Positions 56,501-64,000 of a stretch of 64,000 nucleotides of DNA are shown piece after piece. The position numbers and the translations under genes are program-made. Source of the DNA: Isoetes taiwanensis (Eukaryota; Streptophyta; Lycopodiopsida; Isoetales; Isoetaceae). The stretch's first letter is position 1; the number at the start of each line of letters is the position of its first letter. The stretch covers positions 6,860,871 to 6,924,870 of the forward strand of contig JAJEKV010000010.1 of NCBI GenBank assembly GCA_021234155.1, read 5' to 3'. The notes beneath the pieces are model-generated. The model searched no databases. It worked only from the letters and a program-made list of their open reading frames with translations, and was not told where the DNA came from.

Positions 56501-56530
56501 TTCATCTAAATCGATCTTTGATTGATCCAT
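53503..56530 (-). pseudogene. DDE-like transposase gene of the TIR element (mildly broken)
   Basis: Minus strand from ATG 56530. A basic N-terminus (EKRLQIFREIQAERRRQ) leads to a Lys-rich section (56278-56075). Then comes a cysteine cluster (CCCQYH, later CNCNCAVCG, 55590-55342). The core follows: VIDFAENYSF...HWHT (55000-54830), FWSDGCTSQFKGARPFWYL (about 54530-54480) and SSHGKGEHDGQGAILKR (about 54415). Asp, Asp and a late His/Glu/Asp motif fit a DDE/D-type catalytic core. A 67-bp intron (54178-54244) joins two frames exactly. The C-terminus has a Glu-rich run and a GDNFAVNAHP...DFYVLRC segment, ending at 53503. Several indels and stops remain. The position beside the right end and inward orientation suit a transposase. 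Superfamily unassigned. Confidence 0.65.
54178..54244 (-). other. 67-bp intron in the transposase-like gene
   Basis: Minus strand: AAGAAG|GTAAATTC donor and TATTGCAG| acceptor. Splicing forms an AGG codon across the junction and connects the frame ending PDPHIR to the frame starting FFWHIDPQS. Confidence 0.65.
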
Positions 56531-56830
56531 TTAGAATCGTGTTGTCGCGAGAATTGTGTTGTACGAGAAAAACCGTCTTTGCACAAAAAAAAAATTCTGT
56601 TGGGGGTACAACACCGGATCATGCTTCCCGCCATTGCCAAATCTATTCACTCTCCATGCCATCTCACAACAACCCCGCCAAATTGATTCTGTACCGAATT
56701 TGATTTTGCGGGTAGCCATGTCATCGATCCGGAAGCAATTTGCTAAAAACGGATCATCACGTTCCCGCTCTCCAAGCACCTCCAAGCACAGCGGACCAAG
56801 CACGAAAAGCAGCGCGTCCGGACGGGTGCT

Positions 56831-56858
56831 TTTGTACCCCAATATCTAACTTAGACTC
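56831..56858 (-). repeat. Right terminal inverted repeat
   Basis: The reverse complement reads GAG, then TCTAAGTTAGATATTGGGG and onward, matching the left end at 41330-41355. Confidence 0.9.
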
Positions 56859-56866
56859 GAGAGGGT
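56859..56866 (+). repeat. 8-bp target-site duplication, right
   Basis: GAGAGGGT repeats 41323-41330 in the same codon phase. Confidence 0.8.
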
Positions 56867-58057
56867 TTCTTTGACATTAATGAACAGGGCGTTGACAAAT
56901 TCTGATAATGAGGAAGGGAAGTTCTCTGTTCAATCAGAGGACCATATTTGGTGGATAGGGATATTTCAAGTACTGGAAGAAAATCATGGTGTTCTTCAGT
57001 GGGTCTTTCAGCAGACATCTATTCCTACTATTATTGCTGCGCATGGAGTCGGAGAGAAGCTTCAGGTTCCTGGCTATGGAGATTACGAGGTTGAATGGCA
57101 TTTGGCTGCTGATCTAAAGACCATCAAGTGCATGTATAACATGAAACATGGTTCTGATAAGACTACCCACGCATGTCCTTACTATTTGTATGCTAGGGTA
57201 GATGATAAGGGGAAGGGAATGAGTACTCTCAAATGTGACCAGGATGCTGAACCAATGCGTGAGAAGGAGGACGAAACTTTGATCCCCGTCCTTGCAATTC
57301 TTGTGAAGAGAGTACATATCTGCACTCTCCATGCCTTTCTAAGAATAGTGGATAAGATGGTGTACATGAGCATTCTTTTTGCTTGGAATAAGTCTTGAGA
57401 AAAGTGTATGAAAGATGTTGAGAACGTACTTTCTGATCTTGGTCTTCATGGTGGTGACTATAAAATCTTGCAACATCCTAAGAAGGGAGGCAAGGTTCCT
57501 TGTAAACCATCCATGGGTGGGGTGAAAGCGAAAAGATTTCTGCCTTGTACTAAATTACGTAAGAATGGATCATTGCCAATGGAAAGTGGGAGGGGTATAA
57601 GGACTTGCTGGTAGCAGAAGATGACCGTACTTCACGTGGGAGGGCAAGACTAAAGAAAATTAAAGCGTGGCAGAATCTGAGCAGTCTGGTAACTTTGATG
57701 GCAGAGAAGAAAATGGTGGGTGGAAAGTTAGATGAATTCAAAGTAGCAGTAACTGAATTCACGAATTCGTTTATACAAGCATGGGGAGAATGCAATGTCA
57801 CACATTACATTCATATACTTCATGCCCATGGCTTGTGGTTTGCCAAGAATGCTTTTTTCAGGTTCACACAACATCGCGGTTCGTGTGGTAACTCATTGCA
57901 ACAGATGTGCCAATGGTTCTACAGGAGGATTATCTACAAGCTAGAGAAAAAAGATAAAGCTAAACAAGACACGACATTGGCTAGAATATTGAGGAGAAAA
58001 GTTGAGCAGGAAAAAAAAAGCAGATATGGTGTAGCTCTAGTGCAGCAGACAAGTTAA
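56859..58057 (+). pseudogene. Unassigned transposase-like ORF, 3' part (after the TIR element)
   Basis: The second GAGAGGGT copy opens the same phase as the 5' part and reads on through SLTLMNRALTN, FSVQSEDHIWW, a VFQQTSIPTIIAAHG section and RVHICTLHAFLRIVDKMV to a TGA at 57396-57398. The frame continues after this stop to 57614 and then shifts; 57605-58057 reads THYIHILHAHGLWFAKNAFFRF and SCGNSLQQMCQWFYRR, ending in a basic Lys/Arg-rich tail. The His-rich ending is reminiscent of C-termini of transposases of obscure families; this is inference. The gene was already decaying, or decayed after the insertion. Confidence 0.5.
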
Positions 58058-58127
58058 GGCAGTGGCGATCCACAAGGATCAGACAGGGTAGAAGATACTT
58101 CTGGGGTTTCAACTGTATGAACAAATT

Positions 58128-58534
58128 CATATTAACACAAACCATTATATCCAACATTTCAAATTAAATTCCCCCTAAAACCCCCTTTGATTTTGGTGCA
58201 TATTCACACGAGGGGTGACTCCGGGCAACGAGAGCTGTTGGATAGGCATATTCACGACTTATTCTTTGATTTGGACCGTAGATAGCGATCCTCGTTTGTG
58301 GGGTATGCTCGTACAAGTTTTTTTATACTGTATAATGAGAGTTGCGAAATACTATAAGGTTTGGGGCAATGTACTCAAATGTGTTGATTTCATGCATGTA
58401 TTATACTATTTTAGGGGGTATAAAAGGGGCTCTCGCTGCCTCGGAGTCACCCCCGTGTGAATATGCACCAAAATCAAAGGGGGTTTTAGGAGGAATTTAA
58501 TTTGAAATGTTGGATATAATGGTTTGTGTTAACT
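58128..58534. mobile_element. ~0.4-kb MITE-like element with ~110-bp inverted ends
   Basis: Left arm (about 58131-58250) and right arm (58420-58533) share TTAACACAAACCATTATATCC and following sequence, inverted, including GATTTTGGTGCATATTCACAC. AACAAATT at 58120-58127 and 58535-58542 may be the 8-bp target duplication, though it is A/T-rich. No coding potential. The 8-bp size matches that of the 15.5-kb element, but the ends are different. Confidence 0.75.
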
Positions 58535-58549
58535 AACAAATTTTTTGGC

Positions 58550-59640
58550 CCCTTCGGGGCCTTAGGGATGGGTTAGAGATGGATGAACAACATATCAATA
58601 AGGTCTTCGCCATGTGCATGTGGTGGTTGCGCTGATGGTGTCGGGACTAGTTAACTTGATCTTCATTTATAGGGTTCTCTGGTATAGTAATAATGTTTGG
58701 ATCAACATTGTGTTGACTTCAGGTGTAAGAGGAATGTCATGTGCAATTGATGGATTGGAGATTCTATAGTCTGCACTAACATAAAGGAAAGAAATTGGTT
58801 AGATTGATATTAATTTAGAAAATAGAACTTTAATAGCGAAATAAAATTGAATCAAATAAAAGCTTTTGACACTGATATGCTCTACAATAATGTTTTTTTC
58901 ACAAACCATTGCATGAGCATCAACGTTACTCTGTAGTAACAATTGGTGAGGTTCATAAAAAATCAGTGACACATTCTCATGGGTTGCCTGACTTTGGTTT
59001 AACAGGTAAAGAGAATCAGCCAATTTGGTGATGTGGAGTAGGTTTCCTATAATGGTTAGTGAAGCGAGATCAAGGGTAGAGGTTTTGAAGCAAGCTTGCT
59101 CTGTTAGCGTTCCACATGTTGTTACTCACAATGAAACCATTGTTTATCAATCCATATAATTTTGGATGCTCTATCTCTAGCTTAAAAGTAATGCATGATT
59201 CACCTGCTGGTTCGATTAAAGTTCCAAACCTACAACATAAATGCATTCTTGTAGCCACCGTTTGACTGATCTGCATGATTCAGAAAAGGGCGTGGAATAA
59301 TTCGCCTGTTGTGTGCACAAGAATCTGTTTGTTGATTGAAGCTAAAGGCTGGCTGCTATGAACAATCCGACAGGCCAGGAATATCCAAGAGTTGGAAGCA
59401 AATAGGGGGCCTAAACTCTAGACTCTTTTTGAATCTGCAGCAAATCTTAGAACAGATAAAGGGAAGGAAACAAAGGCCGGGCAGCACTAGATTACAAAAC
59501 TAGGAAACCAATACCTTGTAGAGAAAACCAATATGCTAACTGAAGAAACATTAAAAAACAAATACCTTTATAAGTGTGAGCAAAAAATCCACCTCGTGGT
59601 AGCAAAAATCCACTGCGGCAACAAGAATCCAAGAGGGCAA
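58550..59640. other. No gene supported
   Basis: A short GC hairpin (GGCCCCTTCGGGGCC) at 58547-58561 is followed by anonymous DNA. Short minus-strand frames (58799-59023, 59070-59276) show no domain. Confidence 0.4.
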
Positions 59641-59885
59641 GTACACATGCAGATGCACACATGCACACACATGCACACATGCACATGCACTTGCACTTGC
59701 ACATGCATAGTACACATGCACATGCATACACATGCACATGCATACACATGCACATGCACGTGTACATGCACCTGCATACACATGCACAGTACACATGCAC
59801 CTGCATACACATGCACATGCACGTGTACATGCACCTGCATACACATGCACACACATGCACATGCACGTGCAAATGCACATGCACC
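59641..59885 (+). repeat. ACATGC-type alternating purine-pyrimidine satellite
   Basis: About 245 bp made of ACATGC, ACACATGC and GTACATGC units with a ~60-bp higher-order repeat (ACATGCACCTGCATACACATG recurs). The strict purine-pyrimidine alternation favours Z-DNA. Frames in all phases here (His/Thr/Cys/Met-rich) are repeat translations. Confidence 0.9.
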
Positions 59886-60093
59886 CTCGGATTGTTCCAA
59901 CCAACGAAAATCAACGGCCCATAAAGGGTGCACTCTAGAAATACTATTTAGTACACCTAAACAAATACAACAATGAAATCATAGAAAAACCATGTGAAAA
60001 AACGTATAAAAATCTAAAAGTAACCCCCTGTTATTGTGCTAGATATAACTGTTGACCATGATGTGCAACTATAATGTTTCAAATATGCTAGGT

Positions 60094-60288
60094 TGGCAGC
60101 GTGGGCACGGTGCGAACTTAGTTGGTATTCAATTGATGAATAACAAGTAAATCGCACCGTGGCCACGGTGCGAATGTAGTTGGGAATTAGTTATGGAATA
60201 ACCAATATTCGCACCGTGGCCACGGTGCGAATGAAGTTGGGAATTAGTTATGGAATAACCAATATTCGCACCATGGCCACGGTGCGAA
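60094..60288 (+). repeat. 24-bp palindrome array at 57-bp period (four units)
   Basis: Units start at 60094 (degenerate), 60151, 60208 and 60265. The third is a perfect 24-bp palindrome and the second differs only at its first base; the fourth has one central change. Spacers are 33 bp; the last two are nearly identical (AGTTGGGAATTAGTTATGG) and the first is diverged. Confidence 0.9.
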
Positions 60289-60980
60289 ATAGGCCCTCCC
60301 AGACCACTTTATGTTACACATGGAAAATTAGATGGAAATTACTCACATATTAATTGTAAAATAACTTTGGAATGCTTTTGACATTCATGTTGTCCAGTTG
60401 TTAGAGACAATTCCAACTGTAGCATCATTATTGTTTCTATATACGAGTATATGTACAGATACATGTCCAATAATTTGTATGTATATACCATCAATAATTT
60501 TGGTAGGTATAAATAGATATGCATGAAATTGCCAAGGCGTCGACTTTGCCAAGGCTTATGGCACATTCTGATGATGATCGCGATTCCATTACCTGCAAGA
60601 TGAACCATGAGGACCTCTGTAAGTGCCGCCAGTGAAATATAGCACTAGAAGACTGGCTAGATGTTGTTACTATGAATCCTGTCCATTTCTATCCGGATCC
60701 CTTCGATGTTGTGATTCACCTTCTATGGAATTCAGAGCATGGTTTGTTCATGATCGAAAGGATCTCTGGAGCGCCTGTTGATGATCAGTCTGAATGAACA
60801 TTGTTCAAGTTGGCATTGATGTTGGCACATTATTAGAGATTATATCCTTAAGTTTGTTTATTTTAGTACTGTAAAATATAATAGATGGTTTATATGCATC
60901 TAGAATATGAATTACATAAGGATGGGATGCATAAAGCAGCCAAATTTTAGGAAGATCCCTTTACAAAATCACCTGAGGGA
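60289..60980. other. Non-coding DNA upstream of Helitron copy 3
   Basis: No gene is supported. A ~58-bp segment (about 60832-60889, GTTTATTTTAGTACTGTAAA onward) is repeated directly at about 63531-63582. Confidence 0.5.
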
Positions 60981-62863
60981 TCTTATATTATAATGTTATA
61001 CCGTAAGTAGTGCATCGAGCCCTAATTTGAATGCCCGAGATCATCTGGATGCATCCGAAGGCCTAGATTTATTGCACGACTTACCAACACTGTGATTGGT
61101 CATGCTTCGATCTCTTAAGAGGAAAGGGTAAATGAAAAGGGGGAAAAGGAAAAGGGAAGTGGAAAGAGAGAATGTGAAGGGCAAAAAGGCATGGGGAAAA
61201 GGGAAAAGGGTGGGGATAAGAGAAGAGAAAAAGGCATGGAAAATGAAAAAGGGAAAGGGAACCTGGGAAAAGGGCACGAGGGAAAGAGGAAGAGATAAAG
61301 TGGAAAAGGTAAATGGAAAGAGCATGAAAAAAAAAAGGAAAGAGGAAAAGGTTGAAAAAAGGAGAAAATGAAGGAGAAAAAAAGCATGGAAAAGGGGAGG
61401 AGAAAAAAAGCATGGGAAAAGGAAGGAGCATGGGAAAAGGGGGAAAAAAAGAAGCGTTGAGAAAAGAGGAAAAAGGAAGGGACAAATGGCATAGGAAAAG
61501 GGGAAAAAAAAAAGAGGGAAAGGGAAAGGAAAAAACGCATCAAGAAAAGGGGAAGAGTGAAAGGTTGGAAAAATGAGGAAAAGGGAAGGGACAAGGGGGA
61601 ACAAGAAAAGTGGGGAGAGGGGAAAAGAAAAGGGGCATAGAAAAAGGGAAAGTGAGAAGAAAGAAAAAGAAAAGGGAAAAGGGGGAAAGGGAACCTAGGT
61701 AAAGGTCACAAGGAAAAAGAAAGAGGGAAACGAGAAAAGGGAAGGGAGGAAGGGCATGAGAGAAAAGGGAAGAGGAAAATGGTGAAGAAAGGGAAAAAAG
61801 AAAAAGGGGAAAAGAAAAGGGGCAAGAGAGAAAGGGTGGGGAAAAGAGGAAAATGGGTATAGGAAATAAGAGAATAAAATAAATGTGCAAAAGGCATGGA
61901 AAAAGGGAAAAGGAAAAGGAAAGGAAGGGAAAAAAGTGCACAGAAAAGGATCGCAAAAAGGAGGAAAACGGAAAGAAAAAATCCATCAAGAAAAAGGAAA
62001 CGGGAAAAAAAGGGAAAGGGAAAGGGAAGGGGGAGTGATGGAGGGGAGGGAAAGGGAAAAAGGACATGAGGAAAGGAAAAGAGAAAAGAAAAAGGAAGGG
62101 TTGAAAAGAGGGAAAAACTTGCACGGGAAGAGGGAAAGGGTGGGAAAAGGAGGAAAAGGAAGCACAGGGAAAAATAGAAAGAAAAAAAAGGGTGGGAAAA
62201 AGGGCATGGGAAAAGGGAAATAGAAAAAAAAAAAAAGAATAGAAAAGGGGGAAAGAGAGAGAGAGGCGGGAAAAAGGAAATGAGGAAAATGGAAAAGGGG
62301 AAGAGAAAAAGGGAACATGGAAAAGGGAAAGAGGGAAAGGGTGAGGAGATGGAAAAAGGGAAGGTAAAAAGGGCATGGAAAACGAGAGGGAGAAAAGAAA
62401 AATGGAAGGGAAAAGGGCACACAAAAAAAGGAGGAAAAGAGTGGGAAAAGGAGGAAAAGAGAAGGGAAAATAGGCATGGAAAAGGGCGAAAGAGTAAAAG
62501 GTTGAGAAAAAGGGAAGACATGGAAAAAGGACGGGGAAAAGAGAAGGCATAAAAAAAGAGAAAGGGGAAGGGAAAGGGCAAAGAAAAAAGAGAAGAGGGA
62601 AAAGGTGGAGAAAGGAGCAAAAGGGAAGGGAAAAAGGTTATCGGGAACAGGGAAGGGGGAAGGAAAGGGATGGGAAAACAAGGAAACATGTGAGAAAGAC
62701 GAGAAAAAAAAAGGAAAAGAAAAAAAAAGTAGAGAAAATAAGAAAAAATGAAAAGCGGGATAGAGCAAAAGGGAAAGGGAAAGGGATAGGGCTTTTCTCA
62801 CTGCATCCCAAAGCATTTACAGGCTCTCAACTTATGCCCAGCAACGCTGGGCACCATTACTAG
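60981..62863 (+). mobile_element. Polypurine Helitron-like element, copy 3
   Basis: 5' TCTTATATTATAATG at 60981 follows A. The head to about 61120 matches copy 1 almost base for base. About 1.67 kb of nearly pure purine follows. The 3' end has hairpin GCCCAGC-AAC-GCTGGGC (62836-62852), ACCATTA and CTAG ending at 62863, then T. All Helitron end rules hold: TC start, 3' hairpin, CTRR, A|T target, no duplication. No protein is encoded; long frames are purine-run translations. It is the best-defined copy of the family. Confidence 0.85.
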
Positions 62864-62930
62864 TATATCCTTATATTTGATTCTATAATAGATCAAATAT
62901 AGTAGCAACAGAAAGGAGATCACTGACTAT

Positions 62931-63464
62931 TTAAAGCCTCGGGAGTACTTTAGGTAGAAACAGAAAAACAAGATCAGAAGACCCCGAGCTCTTCTCGCCC
63001 AAATTAAAGACATCAATGTTATGCCTGCCAAAGACCTGGAGCCAGTCATCCAGATCCTGAATCGTGTGCATGGTGTTCTGAAGAAGCATCACTGATAAAG
63101 CCTCCCTCTGTCTCTGCTGCTCCTGGAAAAGTTTTTGAGAAACCGGTTTGAGAGAATTATGCCTCCACAACTCCTCCTCCTTTAAGACCCGCCTCAGAGC
63201 CTTTCCTCTGGTAATATATGCCTTCAAAGAAACCAAAGTCTCTTCCACAGCATCAATATCCATCTCAGCTTCCTGATTGAACATTCTATAAGATCCTTGC
63301 GCCCTCATTTTGTTATACTGAGCTCTGATTTCTCTCTTGCCATTGTTGTTTAGTTCTGTCAGCACATTTCTTTGGACCTCATTTGCATGCTCCAAGATTG
63401 GTTCAGCCAGTTGCGACTGCATCTCAACCATGGTATTGCCGACTTGTCTCCTAGTTTCCACCAT
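62931..63464 (-). CDS. Coiled-coil ORF of unknown function
   Basis: 177 codons from ATG 63464 (minus strand). It is rich in Glu, Gln, Arg and Leu with heptad-like spacing (MVEMQSQLAEPILEHANEVQR, VLKEEELWRHN, KLFQEQQRQREALSVML), so it is probably an extended coiled coil. The C-terminal end turns hydrophobic (LVFLFLPKVL). No known domain. The frame is intact, but no promoter is clear and the piece may be an exon. It lies between Helitron copy 3 and a direct repeat, both mobile-type sequence, so an LTR/LINE ORF1 origin is possible. Confidence 0.4.
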   Translation of the reverse strand: MVETRRQVGNTMVEMQSQLAEPILEHANEVQRNVLTELNNNGKREIRAQYNKMRAQGSYRMFNQEAEMDIDAVEETLVSLKAYITRGKALRRVLKEEELWRHNSLKPVSQKLFQEQQRQREALSVMLLQNTMHTIQDLDDWLQVFGRHNIDVFNLGEKSSGSSDLVFLFLPKVLPRL

Positions 63465-63530
63465 CTTTTCCCTGGGTTCGCTACTTCCAAACGAATCAAG
63501 AAATCTCCCTAGGCAATGCTGTCAAATTAT

Positions 63531-63590
63531 TAAATATTTTATCCTTTTGTTTATTTTAGTACTGTAAAATATAATAGATGGTACTGTATA
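63531..63590 (+). repeat. Direct repeat of 60832-60889
   Basis: ATCCTT-x-GTTTATTTTAGTACTG and onward, through TAATAGATGGT, repeats the earlier segment; ACTGTATAATATAATAGATAG then repeats part of it again in tandem. Confidence 0.75.
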
Positions 63591-63606
63591 ATATAATAGA
63601 TAGTAA

Positions 63607-63685
63607 TGTCAAGGATAGCTACAGTGATCAATAATGGTGCTACAGTGCACATCAATAATGCTGCTACAGTGCTGCAGATTAATTA
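63607..63685 (+). repeat. Three short GCTACAGTG repeats
   Basis: AGCTACAGTG with following ATCAATAATG recurs three times at ~28-bp steps. Confidence 0.8.
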
Positions 63686-63737
63686 TCTACCACATATATT
63701 CAATTGCATACTATCAGCCAATTTTCATACTAGAAAC

Positions 63738-63878
63738 CTCGCATCGTAGCCACGGTGCGAGAATGGCCACTACTTAAACGTGGATTGATTCAATTTCGCA
63801 CCGTGGCCACGGTGCGAAATTGCCTGCCCTCATGTGCAAAGTAATTTACACAATTTCGCACCGTGGCAACGGTGCAGT
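63738..63878 (+). repeat. 24-bp palindrome array (three units)
   Basis: Units start at 63738 (diverged left half), 63795 (perfect palindrome) and 63855 (partial). The first spacer is 33 bp, the second 36 bp, and neither resembles spacers of the other arrays. Confidence 0.85.
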
Positions 63879-64000
63879 GTAGATATACATAGAGAATACA
63901 TACAATCAAAATACTTAGCAAGCAAATAATATATAGAACAAAAACCGTTTCATTAATATAAAACACTTTACATGCCTCAAAACTAATTTGTCAAGGCAAT

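Larger units (their letters stand above)
41331..56858. mobile_element. 15.5-kb TIR DNA transposon with an unassigned DDE-like transposase
   Basis: Left end CTAAGTTAGATATTGGGG..., right end its reverse complement over about 25 bp, preceded by 3 extra bases. The element is flanked by an 8-bp duplication. Removing it plus one duplication restores the reading frame of the interrupted ORF. Subterminal regions of both ends are GC-rich with AAGCG/GCAGCGC-type motifs. Inside lie plus-strand genes on the left (41.6-44.3 kb), a minus-strand transposase-like gene on the right (53.5-56.5 kb), a foldback, and minisatellites. An 8-bp duplication fits hAT, P and several rarer superfamilies, but the encoded protein is not hAT-like. 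Superfamily unassigned. Confidence 0.85.

Noticed and set aside
59492-59976. His/Cys/Thr-rich frames of 117-147 codons
   Set aside because: The hexanucleotide satellite reads open in most phases.
60094-60288. CRISPR array
   Set aside because: Repeat-spacer layout is present, but arrays have only 2-4 units, some spacers are near identical, no cas genes exist, and the DNA is plant nuclear.
61540-62816. Frames of 276-336 codons on the minus strand
   Set aside because: Polypurine by-products in Helitron copy 3, with no domain or codon signature.

Overview
This looks like nuclear DNA of a land plant with a large, repeat-dense genome. The window holds plant-type mobile elements: a LINE whose first protein carries the plant-specific DUF4283 fold, Ty3/gypsy elements with a tRNA-Asp-like primer site, a CACTA element with tnp2 and DUF4218 domains, and Helitron-like elements. 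I see no intact single-copy housekeeping gene, rRNA or functional tRNA. A fern or lycophyte would fit the low gene density and the unassigned transposase-like families, but the sequence alone does not prove it.

Layout. 1-690: end of a polypurine Helitron-like element (minus strand). 711-2093: gene of an unknown acidic family (minus strand), interrupted by an apparently full-length 6.6-kb LINE (2102-8701). 8770-9260: three cruciform-type repeats. 9.3-14.1 kb: no clear gene, with possible exons on the minus strand. 14.54-14.77 kb: a divergent histone H3 C-terminal fragment. 15.7-19.5 kb: a Ty3/gypsy element that has lost its reverse transcriptase, RNase H and integrase core. 19.8-21.8 kb: second polypurine Helitron. 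21.9-23.5 kb: pieces of a foldback family plus minisatellite. 24.7-25.9 kb: broken gene of unknown function. 27.3-30.7 kb: heavily frameshifted Ty3/gypsy pol. 31.7-34.4 kb: degenerate transposon-associated ORFs. 35.6-36.9 kb: second copy of the unknown acidic family, with a 64-bp intron. 37.2-39.6 kb: CACTA transposase remnant. 39.8-58.1 kb: an unassigned ORF split by a 15.5-kb TIR element (41331-56858). 58.1-58.5 kb: a small TIR element. 59.6-59.9 kb: alternating purine-pyrimidine satellite. 61.0-62.9 kb: third polypurine Helitron, inverted relative to the first. 62.9-63.5 kb: coiled-coil ORF.

The most unusual structures are these. (1) A 24-bp palindrome (half-site TTCGCACCGTGG) recurs at four loci, mostly at an exact 57-bp period, while the 33-bp spacers differ between loci. 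(2) The 15.5-kb element has about 25-bp terminal inverted repeats and an 8-bp target duplication. It encodes a DDE-like protein beside its right end and carries an FCP1-like phosphatase fragment and an AT-hook ORF in its left part. It also contains a 2-kb foldback and a 1.8-kb 19-bp minisatellite. (3) A family of Helitron-like elements has an interior of 0.5-1.9 kb that is almost pure purine on one strand. Most coding sequences are broken by stops or frameshifts, so the region is mainly a nested graveyard of mobile elements; the LINE ORF2 and the 35.6-kb gene are the best-preserved reading frames.
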